From CBDCVN01 sp965223045 (lineage in GTDB: Bacteria; Deinococcota; Deinococci; Deinococcales; Trueperaceae), in the NCBI GenBank assembly GCA_965223045.1, contig CBDCVN010000013.1:2046001-2110000 (forward strand): a stretch of DNA of 64,000 nucleotides, in the 5' to 3' direction. How positions within the stretch are numbered: position 1 is the first letter of the stretch; the number at the start of each line of letters is the position of its first letter. This document shows positions 27,409 through 36,475 of the stretch, piece after piece. The position numbers and the translations under genes were made by a program. The notes below the pieces were generated by a model. That model had not been told where the DNA came from and did no database searches. It worked only from the letters and a program-made list of their open reading frames with translations.

Positions 27409-27749
27409 TTTGTTTAGCACAATCAAACAATATTTTATCTAACTATATTGGTTCAGTTAAACAAGTGCTTATAGAAGAGGAATTAGATGATTCTGGGCGT
27501 AGAATCAAACAAGAACTTCTTTTCAATGAATCAGGTCACCTAAATGAATCAACACTCTACAGCTACAATTACAGAGATGGTTCTTTACGATCTAAAGCAG
27601 TTACAACTTATAATCAAAATGAACAGCCTCTCTCTAAACAAATTTTGGACGTTAATGAAGAAACTTTGCAACAAACACTTTACCGATATAATGAAGGTAA
27701 TCAACTAACTGAAGAAGTTACATATGATGCTGAAGGTAATGTAGTGAGG
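27409..27749 (+). pseudogene. Orphan gene scrap with YD/RHS-like text, cut at both ends
   Basis: The open frame between IS5 copy 2 and the IS3 element reads about 113 residues with a repeated tyrosine/asparagine/glycine texture: ELLFNESGHLNESTLYSYNYRDGS, TTYNQNEQPLSKQ, TLYRYNEGNQLTEEVTYDAEGN. This resembles YD/RHS-type or MORN-like beta-strand repeats. Its apparent start (27378) lies inside the IS5 end and its stop (TGA, 27750-27752) is formed by the first bases of the IS3 element, so neither end is original. It is what remains of a larger gene after insertions and deletion. Confidence 0.7.
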
Positions 27750-28121
27750 TGAACCCAATTGATCGGACAAAAAATTAAGGTTAATTAAGACCTACTAAAA
27801 TGATATCAAATTGAGATTACATTGTTTGTAAGCTTGATAACAACCTATCCTGTTATTATTGATTTAGTTTTCTCCTCTCTGTAAACTAATTCAGGCGTTT
27901 TGTACTGCAATGATTGATGCGGACGTTCACTGTTATAAAATTGTAAGTACTTTCCTATTTCTTCCCTTCCTTGCTCTATATTTTTGTATTCCTTTAGATA
28001 TACTTCTTCATACTTTACCGTTCTCCACAACCTTTCTGTAAATATATTATCCATGTAGCACCCTCTTCCGTCCATGCTGATTGCTATTTCGTTTGCCTTC
28101 AATATATCCGTAAACTCATGA

Positions 28122-30002
28122 CGCATTTTGTCATCAAAAAGTAGGGTTTTTGACCCCTAAAATCCCGTGCTATTTGAGGTTTTAGGGTGAAATTATTTTT
28201 TATAAAAAATGGCTACATCTCGACCCCCATCAGGTCTAAGATATATTTTTGCTCTTCGTCTGGAACAGTGTTCCGATAAAAAGACATTCCATTTGTTTCA
28301 ATTCTATTTCTGGTGATTGTTTTCAGTGTTTCTATTACTTGTACAAACGTCCATCTTCTTTCCCATCCTTTTTTGTCCTTCTTGAACAATGGTCCTAATC
28401 GTTTTTGCATGTGCCACTGCACATAATACGCTAGCATACATAAAAATACATGTGCTTTGATACGATGATCTAGATTATGATACACAGGTCGCATTTCTAA
28501 CTGCACTGTTTTTAAATTGCGGAATGCTTTTTCTACTTGCTCTAGTTTCTTGTAGCTAGTCACAACCTCTTCTTTGTCCATCGTTTTTTCATCTACTTTG
28601 GTTGTTATTACATAACATCCATCTAGATCCTTAGCTTTTGCTATTGCCCCTTCTTTTTTACTCCATAACAGCTTATGTTTGGTTGATTCCTTTTCTTTAT
28701 TATCTCCTGTTACTTTCCAACTAATATATTTACCCATTTTGTATTTCTGTAGCACTTTTCCTACTCGTGCTCCCAATACCTCTACAGTTGTTTTTTGCTT
28801 GTAGTTTGCTATTTCTTCAAGCTCCTCAGTCGTCAGTTCAATCAGTTTTTCTCTCGTTTTTGCATCTCGTTTTGCTGATTCAGGGTTTTTGCATAAACAG
28901 TATCTTCTACTTGGATTTTCAGCGTTTACTACCTCTGTTATCTTCTTTTCATTGAACTCAGATGGCTTTATTATTCCTTTTTCTATTAGTTTATGTATTC
29001 CAGCCCTTGTTAGTGCTCCTATTGTCTTTACACCTTTTTCCTCTAATTCTTCTGCTATTGCTTCTGTTACCATTCCTCTATCCCCTACAAATATCGCTTG
29101 CTTTATTTCATACGTCTCTTTTAGTTCTCCTATCTTGTTTGAAACTGTTGTCTGATCCTTAGTATTTCCCTTGAAAACTTCTACTCCTACTGGACAACCT
29201 TCTCCATTACATATTAATCCTATTACTATTTGTTCATGTTTCTTCTTCCCGTCTCGGTTATATCCATATTTTACCAATTCGCTATTTGTGTATTGGCCTT
29301 CCAAATAACTGCTCGTGACATCATATAGTACAAGATTTCCATTCTTGAGATGTTTCTTGGCTAACTTCTTCTGAATTCCTTTTTGTCTTGCTAGCAGTCT
29401 ATCTAATGCCTCATAACAATGTTTTCTTACATCTGGTCTTCCTTCTACTCCACATTGTTCCCAAAGACTACTATTATTATATTGATTGCATAATGCTAAC
29501 TTGCTTCCAGCAAATATTATCCTACCTATTATCATCGCGCTTATGTTACTCACCCATGGCTGGGGTTGTGAATACATTGCCTTATCTAATCCTATTTCCT
29601 TAATCATTGACAATATCGTATGACTTGCTCCATATTCTTTACTGCCTACTATTTGTACAGCTTTTGGATTACTTTTAGCAATAACCTCATTACGAAAGGT
29701 TAGCTGTAACATTTTAAGTTGCTCTAGAGTTTGTCCTGTTATCCTTCCGAATTGTTTGTGTTTTATTTTTCCATCTTCACGATAGCTGCTACGTATTACT
29801 CCTACTGGCTTATCTGTATTCGCATACTGGATCTCTAGGTGCATATTGTTTGTAGTAGCCACTATGGCTACACTATAAAAATATATCCCTATTTTGTCAA
29901 TGATATGCTGTGGCTACTTGAAAAAAGTAGAAAAGTGGTGATACTGGCTTTGGTAACAGTGTTTTTGAAAGTGAAAATGGCGTTTTTTCGATACAACTTG
30001 CG
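28122..30002 (-). mobile_element. IS1634-family-like element, copy A (1,881 bp)
   Basis: The left end CGCATTTTGTCATC and right end (inward) CGCAAGTTGTATCG form imperfect inverted repeats. A 6-bp target duplication TCATGA is present at 28116-28121 and 30003-30008. It is inserted in the IS3 orfB. Copy B at 59949-62821 is the same length once its nested IS5 is removed. A 536-bp internal-deletion derivative lies at 39182-39717. Confidence 0.94.
28213..29862 (-). CDS. IS1634-like transposase (intact)
   Basis: A 549-residue DDE transposase of the IS4-group IS1634 type. Seen: the N-terminal segment HLEIQYANTDKPVGVIRSSY, the first catalytic region LVLYDVTSSYLEGQYTNSEL, FVGDRGMVTEAIAEELEEKG (second Asp) and the distal Lys/Glu-rich helix KKLEQVEKAFRNLKTVQLEMRPV that usually carries the catalytic Glu. 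It is the only uninterrupted copy in this window and probably the source of activity for the truncated relatives. The translated product matches both halves of copy B. Confidence 0.92.
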   Translation of the reverse strand: MATTNNMHLEIQYANTDKPVGVIRSSYREDGKIKHKQFGRITGQTLEQLKMLQLTFRNEVIAKSNPKAVQIVGSKEYGASHTILSMIKEIGLDKAMYSQPQPWVSNISAMIIGRIIFAGSKLALCNQYNNSSLWEQCGVEGRPDVRKHCYEALDRLLARQKGIQKKLAKKHLKNGNLVLYDVTSSYLEGQYTNSELVKYGYNRDGKKKHEQIVIGLICNGEGCPVGVEVFKGNTKDQTTVSNKIGELKETYEIKQAIFVGDRGMVTEAIAEELEEKGVKTIGALTRAGIHKLIEKGIIKPSEFNEKKITEVVNAENPSRRYCLCKNPESAKRDAKTREKLIELTTEELEEIANYKQKTTVEVLGARVGKVLQKYKMGKYISWKVTGDNKEKESTKHKLLWSKKEGAIAKAKDLDGCYVITTKVDEKTMDKEEVVTSYKKLEQVEKAFRNLKTVQLEMRPVYHNLDHRIKAHVFLCMLAYYVQWHMQKRLGPLFKKDKKGWERRWTFVQVIETLKTITRNRIETNGMSFYRNTVPDEEQKYILDLMGVEM

Positions 30003-30582
30003 TCATGACTTGTGTACTGACTACCTTGATCTGTATTGAATATCTCTGGCTTCTCTCCTTCCAACGCCTCTTCTAATGCTTCTATACAAAACTCTGCTTT
30101 CATGCTATTCGAAACTTCCCATGAAACAACATAACGGCTATACCAATCCATTACTACTACCAGATAGCAATATCCTCCTTGCAAACGTATATACGTAATA
30201 TCACTAGCCCATACCTGATTTGGTTTGTTTATGATTTTGTTTTTCAGAAGGTATGGGTAAATTTTATGTCCTTCCTTTGGTTTACTTAGTTTGGGTTTGG
30301 CATATATAGCTTGCAAACCCATCAGACACATCAAACGATATACTCTTTTATGATTGACCTTATAGCTTTCTCTATTTAGCATTGCTGTTATCTTGCGATA
30401 ACCTAGAAAAGGATGATTTGTATATAACTCATCTATCCTTTGCATCAAGCATTCATTGAGATCGCTGATTCTTGTAGGTCGATAGTAATAACTACTACGA
30501 TTCAGTTTTAGTAACTCACATTGCTTAGTAATGCTCAATTGAGGGTGCCTTGGATCGACTATCAACATACGTTCCTCTTGAC

Positions 30583-30876
30583 TCAGTTTTTGAGCCCTTT
30601 GGACAAAAAATCTAGTTCCATTTTCAATTTGCCAATCTGTTCGTACAGTGCAGCCTCTCTACGTTCTTGTAGTCTTGCTTTTCTACCTCTTAGTAATGAA
30701 AACCTTTCATGCAATGCTTCTGATCCAGCTTTTTTCCATTCTTTAATTTGAGTGGTGTGTACACCATATTGATTTGCTAATTCTGCAAGATTCTTCTCTC
30801 CAACTATGGCTGCTGCTGCAACTTTAGCTTTGAATTCTTTCTTATATGTTTTTCTTATTCCTTTTGTCTGGCTCAT
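30583..30876 (-). CDS. IS3-family OrfA
   Basis: A 97-residue HTH_Tnp_1 protein: RKTYKKEFKAKVAAAAIVGEKNLAELANQYGVHTTQIKEWKK, then a leucine-zipper-like coiled coil to the end (YEQIGKLKMELDFLSKGLKN). It is the DNA-binding partner of OrfB, which begins 14 bases after its stop and extends upstream in the -1 frame. An A-rich run near the OrfA stop (CTCAAAAACTGA) is a plausible slip site for the OrfAB fusion. Confidence 0.88.
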   Translation of the reverse strand: MSQTKGIRKTYKKEFKAKVAAAAIVGEKNLAELANQYGVHTTQIKEWKKAGSEALHERFSLLRGRKARLQERREAALYEQIGKLKMELDFLSKGLKN

Positions 30877-30911
30877 TTATATCTCCATATTCTAGATATT
30901 TTACATCTTCT

Positions 30912-31958
30912 ATGGACCTTAATTTCGCCGGGGTTTTCTGTCCAGTTTTTGGGGGTAAGCTCATTGATAGAGATATAAACGAGGAGCGAGGTAGCACCTA
31001 CCAAGCTGATCAAAAAGAGAAAGAGTTGGTGAATGCAGCTCTTTATCTTCGCCGTCCCTTGCTAATTACTGGGAATCCCGGTACAGGCAAGAGTTCATTA
31101 GCTTATGCTGTCGCTTATGAGCTTAATTTAGGAAATGTGTTGGTATGGCCTATAACCACTCGTACCACTTTACAAGGTGGCCTCTATAGTTATGATGCCA
31201 TTGCTCGTTTACAAGATGCTTCTCTCCGAGAGTATAATTTACACAAAAAGCTTGCTGATATGAAAAAACAAGCCTTTGCCCAACAAACAGATAGAAATCT
31301 GCCCAAGGAAGTGCCTAAAGAAACTAGTAAGCCAGATAACCCTGATGATTATGACTCTCTTGACATTGGCAAGTACATTCGCCTTGGTCCTTTGGGCACA
31401 GCATTTACTCTCTCTAAAAAGAAGCGCCCACGTGTTTTGCTAATAGATGAAATTGATAAAAGTGATATTAACCTCCCAAATGATTTGCTGCATGTTTTTG
31501 AAGAGGGGCGTTTTGAAATACCTGAACTATCTCGTTTACCAGAAACAGAAACAAAAGATTTTGATAAGATTGAGGTACAAACCCATCTAGGTGAAGGTAA
31601 AGTGGAAATAGAACGTGGTTTGGTAAAGTGCAAGGAGTTTCCTTTTGTTGTTATAACTAGTAATGGTGAAAAAGACCTTCCGCCAGCTTTCTTGAGGCGT
31701 TGCCTTAGGTTGGACATTGACTTACCCGATGAGGATAAGCTTGCCAGAATTGTAAAAGAAAAATTAACTGATAGCGATCAGTTTGAAGATGATGTAAAAG
31801 AACTACTAGAGAAATTTTTAGATGAGCGTGGAAGGGCTGTGGGTAATAATCTTGCAACTGACCAGCTCTTGAATGCTGTACATTTAGTTATGCAAGGTAT
31901 TAAACCTCTAGATAGTGAAGAGCTTCGCAAGGCTGTTTATAGACCACTTTCTGAATAA
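30912..31958 (+). CDS. MoxR-type AAA+ ATPase, N-terminus replaced by an IS3 end
   Basis: A MoxR-family ATPase of the kind paired with vWA/SAV_2336 proteins. Walker A is TGNPGTGKSSLAYAVAYELN, Walker B is VLLIDEIDKSD, sensor 1 and arginine finger are VVITSNGEKDLPPAFLRRC. MoxR proteins act as chaperone-like motors on vWA partners. Coding homology begins at about GSTYQADQKEKELVNAALYL, just right of the IS3 terminus (30963). The available starts (ATG 30912, or 30846) lie inside the IS3, so the first residues are IS-derived and the native N-terminus is lost. The ATPase core is complete. It ends 5 bases before the SAV_2336-like gene. Confidence 0.85.
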   Translation: MDLNFAGVFCPVFGGKLIDRDINEERGSTYQADQKEKELVNAALYLRRPLLITGNPGTGKSSLAYAVAYELNLGNVLVWPITTRTTLQGGLYSYDAIARLQDASLREYNLHKKLADMKKQAFAQQTDRNLPKEVPKETSKPDNPDDYDSLDIGKYIRLGPLGTAFTLSKKKRPRVLLIDEIDKSDINLPNDLLHVFEEGRFEIPELSRLPETETKDFDKIEVQTHLGEGKVEIERGLVKCKEFPFVVITSNGEKDLPPAFLRRCLRLDIDLPDEDKLARIVKEKLTDSDQFEDDVKELLEKFLDERGRAVGNNLATDQLLNAVHLVMQGIKPLDSEELRKAVYRPLSE

Positions 31959-31963
31959 ATGCT

Positions 31964-33076
31964 ATGACTGAAGTTCAAACCATCCTTCATGCTCTAAAAG
32001 AGTTTGATCTAGAGCCCACTCAGATAGAGTTAATGGATGCCTATTGGCTTGGCGCACAAATTACCAAATACCAACCCAAATCGGAAACAAAGTCATTAAA
32101 TGAAAAAGCTACAGAACCCTCCCCAAAAAAGGACTTGCTTAAAAAAAATGGCAATAGTAAACACATAGATGTTAGTTCCATAAAAAGTGAGAATGAAGAG
32201 GGTAAACTACCTGAACATACTGTTGAAGAGGGTAAACTACCTGAACATACTGTTGAAGAGGGCAAACTACCTGAACATACTGTTGAAAAGGGTGAATTAC
32301 CTGAACATACTGTTGAAGAGGGTAAATTACCTGAAGATACTATTGAAGTTGATAAAAGAATAGAAGAATCACCTGAGGGGGTTCCCATTTATGCTGAATC
32401 ATCAGGGTTAAGTGATTTTGATGGTCTAGGTTTACGTATTCAAACTGCCCGTGCTTTACCTAACGCCCTTGATCTTGCTCGAGCTTTAAAACCCTTAATG
32501 AAACAAATACCCTCTGCTTCAGAAAAAGAGGTAGATATACCTGCCACTATAACAAACATTGCTGAAATGCGTTTGTGGACGGTAATTCTTAAATCTAAGT
32601 TAGAGCAATGGTTAGATATAGCTTTAGTTGTTGACCGTACTCCTTCTATGTTGGCATGGGAGCAAAGTGTATTGGAGTTTAGAAACCTTCTCCAGCGTCA
32701 AGGAGGTTTTGGAAATGTTAGCTTATGGCACTTAGATACAAGCTTAGATAAAAACTTAGATGAAACAAGTTTAGATAAAAACTTAAATGAAAGTAAAAAA
32801 AGCAAACTTAGACTTTATGATCAGCGTAACCACCTTCATAAACTAGAACATCTTCTTGATGTGCGTGCCAGACGTTTAGTAATTATAATTAGTGACTGTG
32901 TTGCTCCTGCATGGCAGGATTCTGCTATGCATAATTTTGTTGCAGATTTAGGAAAAAAGAATCTAGTTACCCTTTTACAAGTACTGCCCCGCAAATACTG
33001 GCACAATACACTTCTTGGAAGTGGTCAACCTCTACGTGTTCAAACTAGAGTTACAGTCACAGCAATTACAAAATAA
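31964..33076 (+). pseudogene. SAV_2336/vWA-like N-terminal part of a giant conflict protein
   Basis: 370 residues. Residues 1-60 are an N-terminal helical piece, then a charged linker with five 10-residue repeats (about residues 78-127). After that comes the SAV_2336 N-terminal-related domain: DLARALKPLMKQIPS, ALVVDRTPSMLAWEQSVLEFRNLL (a vWA-like MIDAS Asp), RRLVIIISDCVAPAW and LVTLLQVLPRKYWHNTLLG. The family partner of MoxR normally continues with an RFRATATP...LPVMRLVQ region. Here that region is in the +1 frame, beginning in the next, overlapping ORF. Deleting one A in the run 33070-33073 joins both frames (ITNKTITKKLLLE). Probably a recent frameshift. Confidence 0.82.
32195..32344 (+). 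repeat. Five tandem 30-bp units in the SAV_2336-like gene
   Basis: Five in-frame copies of a 30-base unit encode EEGKLPEHTV three times, then EKGELPEHTV and EEGKLPEDTI. The first two units are identical at the DNA level; later copies carry substitutions. The region forms a flexible linker before the vWA-like domain and is a natural length-polymorphism site. Confidence 0.9.
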
Positions 33077-34934
33077 AACCATTACTAAAAAACTTCTACT
33101 TGAAAAAGATGAAACCGCATTAAACTCTACTAAATCAACACCGTTACCCCTTCCCATAATTACTTTCGAAGAAGAATATTTACAAGTTTGGTCTAAGCTT
33201 ATTACTGCCAAGCAAAATATTAGTGCAGCTGCTGTAATCCTTAGTTCTTCTCCAAAAAAGAAATCCTTAGATCAAGAAAATCTAACTGCTGAAGTACTAG
33301 TAAACAGATTTAGAGCTACTGCAACCCCTCTATCTTTTGAACTAGTTTGTAATCTTGCAGCATCTCCTTCACTTCGTTTACCTGTCATGCGACTTGTGCA
33401 AGAAGCTACTTTGTCTAAATCTACTCAGTTAAATCTTTCAGAAGTCCTTTTAGGTGGCTTACTTAAAATACAATCTGACTCTCAGGAAAATACCATCAAT
33501 TTGCAAGCTAGATCAAGTAAGTACCTTGCTTCAGACCTTTTAGAGTTTCAGTTTATTGAAGGGGTACGAGAACAACTACTCAACTTTAAGTTAGTGCCTG
33601 ATGTTGCATATATCTTTCGTCTAGTATCTCGCTTTCTGAAAGCTAAACATATCACAGATTTTGATTTTGAAGTACTTTTGGATTATCCAGAAAGCTATGG
33701 AAAGTTCAACATAAATGAGAGGGATGGGTCTTTTGCTTTAGTAGCATTTGAAGTGTTGAGAAGGTTAGGTGGACGCTATAAGCAATTTGCTGATCCACCT
33801 ATTAGAAGTTCGATTTATGCTTTGTTAGTAGGTATTGATAAGTATGATGGTGGTGTAAGAAACTTAAATGGCTGTGAAAATGATGTTCAAGAATTTTATA
33901 CCCTATTGAAGGATCGTTACGGTGTTAAAGAAAAGAACATCAAACTTCTTTTAAGTGAAGACGCCAAGCGTGAAAACATTATAAAAGGGTTTACAGACCA
34001 TTTAAGTCAGGCAGGAGAGGGAGATACAGCACTTTTTTATTATTCAGGTCATGGTGCTCAAGAAACTGCTTCTGAAGCCTTTTGGGGCATGGAACCTGAT
34101 CATCTCAATGAAACTTTAGTATGTCATGATAGCCGCAGTTTAGGAGGCTGGGATTTAGCAGATAAAGAACTGCGCTATCTTATTCATGGACTTACAAAAG
34201 AGAGTAAGCCACATATTGCTGTTATATTAGATTCTTGCCACTCGAGTTCAGGAACACGCGATCCCCTAGATAATTTAGAAGGAATACGTTTAACAGAGAT
34301 TCACCCTGAAAAACGTCCTATTGAAAAGTATTGCTTCTATGAAGACTTTAAAACACGTGGTATTGACCCAGCTTCTTATAAATTCCCTCAGGGACAACAC
34401 ATTTTATTAAGTGCTTGCCGAGATAGTGAATTAGCTAAAGAAATCTCTATTGATGGTAAGACTCGAGGTACATTTTCGCACTATTTACGCACCACTTTAA
34501 GTGGTCAACAGGAAAGCATGAGCTATAGAGACCTGTGGGCACGGGTAAGGCGGCGAGTTGAAGCTACAGTAGCTGCTCAAACTCCTCAGCTCGAGCCTAT
34601 TGCTAACGCCAACCCAAACGAGAATTTTTTAGGTGGAGAAATCATTCCTCACAAGGGCTATGTAATTTACCAAGAGGAAGAGGAATGGTGGCTTGATGCA
34701 GGAGCAGTACATGGAATTACCCTTCCTGAAGGCGACAGCACTACTCATTTAGCGATTTTCTCGTCTAGTACCGAGTCAGATGATTTAAACGACCTCACTA
34801 AGAAAATAACTGTGGCTCGAGTTACAAAAGTCTTACCTGACAAAAGTCAAATTGCTGTTGAAGATGAACTCACAACAGTAGCAGAAGACGATGGTGATCA
34901 AGCTCAGTATAAAGCAGTAATTACTAAATTATAG
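33015..34934 (+). pseudogene. Caspase-like middle part of the giant conflict protein
   Basis: The frame opens at 33015, inside the preceding gene. Residues about 20-250 are the C-terminal half of the SAV_2336 domain (VNRFRATATPLSFELVCNLAA, LRLPVMRLVQEATL, LSEVLLGGLLK). Then a caspase-like C14 domain (about 265-540) has the His motif LFYYSGHGAQE and the Cys motif AVILDSCHSSSGTRD. A C-terminal barrel-like region ends VITKL. The stop TAG (34932-34934) is made by the first bases of the IS630 element: reading TTA then CCC across the element gives TKL-PLPRLAVRFEGD, the expected continuation. Catalytic residues are intact, so a truncated caspase might still be made if the upstream frame is bypassed. 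Confidence 0.85.
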
Positions 34935-35182
34935 CATTTTCCTTTTTAACCCGACCCAAGTATCGGCAAAACGCCCAATTTGAGTAAATTTGGAAAAACT
35001 TGAGTAGTTTTCTTCTATACTAAAAGTATCTTTGTAGTTGTACTATAAAGTGTTTATTAGTATTCTTACCAATTTACCCAAAATGCAAATATTCTCATTT
35101 TAATTACCCTAAGAGCGCTCTTGGATTCGTAGTAAGAGTCAGTATTGCACAAAAGCAGACTTGATTTTACACTGTGTTGTAA

Positions 35183-35273
35183 ACAACTAGAAACACCGTC
35201 TAGTGTTGACGTTAAATTAGAATTTTTTCTAATAAAAACACCCTTTCTAGAAACATTATCTTTTTCTAGTTGT
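35183..35273. other. Structured leader inside the IS630 element
   Basis: An 11-bp perfect stem ACAACTAGAAA (35183-35193) with TTTCTAGTTGT (35263-35273) encloses an inner hairpin ATTAGAA-TTTT-TTCTAAT (35216-35233). Another palindrome AAGAGCGCTCTT lies about 80 bases upstream. The roughly 390-base non-coding leader before the transposase is long for IS630. It could be a regulatory RNA or attenuator; no function is demonstrated. Confidence 0.5.
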
Positions 35274-35323
35274 TCTAGTCAATGAATCCACAAAACCATT
35301 TCTTATTGTCCTAGTAAGTTAAT

Positions 35324-36342
35324 ATGAGTTATCCTCTTTCCATGGCAAGTTACTCCTTAGGTTTGCGACAACGCGTTGTTCAATCTTACCTAGATGGCGA
35401 AGGTTCTCAATATGAGCTGGCTAAAAGGTTTTTAGTCAGCCCTACTACAGTTAAAGCCTATCTAAGACTTTATCGAGAAACAGGCGGATTATTGCCTAGG
35501 GAACACAATAGGGGTCGTAAACCTGCTGTAAACACAAAACAACTTTCACTAATAAAAAAATTGTTAGAAAAGCAATCAGACATGACCTTGGCTGAACTCT
35601 GCACAGCTTTTGAGCAAAAGACTGGCGTTAAAGTCAGTAGCACTAGTATGTATAGGGCAATAGAAAAGATTAACTGGACTTATAAAAAAAGACTTTGCGT
35701 GCTAGAGAGCAAGATCGTGAAGACATTGCAGCAAAACGAAAAGCCTTTTTACAGTTAAAGAAAGCTCTTAGAGCAAATAGGCTTGTATTTATTGATGAAA
35801 CAGGTCTTTATCTAAACATGACTAGGATTTATGCCCGTTCGCAACGAGGAGAAAGAGCTTATTGCTCTATACCAAGCAAGAAACATAAAATTGCAAACTT
35901 AATAGGTGCAATGACTCTAGAAGGAGTAATCGCTAGTTTCTGTATTGATGAAACTGTAACAGGAGAAGTATTTGCAGCATTTCTAGAAGAAATACTATGT
36001 CCAGTTTTAAAGGTGGGACAAATAGTTTTGATGGATAATTCAACAGCACACATAGTAAAAAGGGTACGTGAATTAATAGAAAGCAGGGGAGCCACATTGA
36101 TCTATTTGCCACCATACAGCCCTGAGTTCAATCCGATAGAACATTGCTGGTCAAAAGCAAAATCCCACCTACGTGCTTTAGAAACTTGGGACAAAAAGAA
36201 ATTAAACACCTCTGTCAAAAAAGCTTTAGAAACAGTTAATACCAATGATGCTCAAGCTTGGTTCAAACACTGTGGCTATACCAATCAACCACCTATGGAA
36301 AGATGTTACAATAAATATTTATTCAAATACTTGCAACTTTAA
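35324..36342 (+). CDS. IS630-family transposase, two frames joined by -1 frameshift
   Basis: The first frame (35324-35758; probable start ATG 35342, MASYSLGLRQ) encodes the HTH_29/33 DNA-binding half: DGEGSQYELAKRFLVSPTTVKAYL and the linker GRKPAVNTKQ. The second frame (ending 36342) encodes the DDE half: VFIDETGLYLN, IVLMDNSTAH and YSPEFNPIEHCWSKAK, with Asp, Asp and Glu intact. The frames are joined if the ribosome slips -1 at the seven-A run 35684-35690 (followed by G), giving YKKKTLRAREQD. This is the known expression mode of many IS630 elements, so the gene is probably functional rather than broken. Confidence 0.88.
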
Positions 36343-36475
36343 TTTCTATAAATGTAAGGGTATACTCTTGTTTTTTGATTTAATTACCAGTGAGTAATAC
36401 TTTTCACTTCTTGTGATTTAATGACATAATTTTATGAGAGGCTAAAATGCTGTGTGATAAACTGATAACTCAATA

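Larger units (their letters stand above)
27845..30568 (-). pseudogene. IS3 OrfB transposase, split by the nested IS1634-like element
   Basis: The N-terminal part (30568 down to about 30003) carries the HTH_21 segment LSITKQCELLKLNRSSYYY and the first rve residues VWASDITYIRL and IFNTDQGSQYTSH. The C-terminal part (28121 down to 27845) continues EFTDILKANEIAISMDGRG ... MDNIFTERLWRTVKYEEVY and NSERPHQSLQYKTPE. When the insertion between the two TCATGA copies is removed, the frame reads QYTSHEFTDILK without a break, giving a complete DDE integrase-type transposase. It is currently inactive. OrfB is normally produced by -1 frameshifting from OrfA. Confidence 0.9.
27750..30963 (-). mobile_element. 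IS3-family element interrupted by an IS1634-like element
   Basis: The left end starts TGAACCCAATTGATCGGACA, the right end (read inward) starts TGAGCTTACCCCCAAAAA and continues CTGGACA; both have the TGA...GGACA style of IS3 termini. It encodes OrfA and OrfB on the minus strand. Removing the 1,881-bp IS1634-like insertion and one copy of its 6-bp duplication leaves 1,327 bp, a normal IS3 length. No direct duplication is seen outside the ends (AGG left, TTG right), suggesting recombination or deletion at one side. The right end abuts the truncated MoxR gene. Confidence 0.8.

Noticed and set aside
33060..33080. Programmed +1 frameshift joining the SAV_2336 and caspase frames
   Set aside because: There is no known +1 slip context (such as CUU-UGA) and a single extra A explains it more simply.
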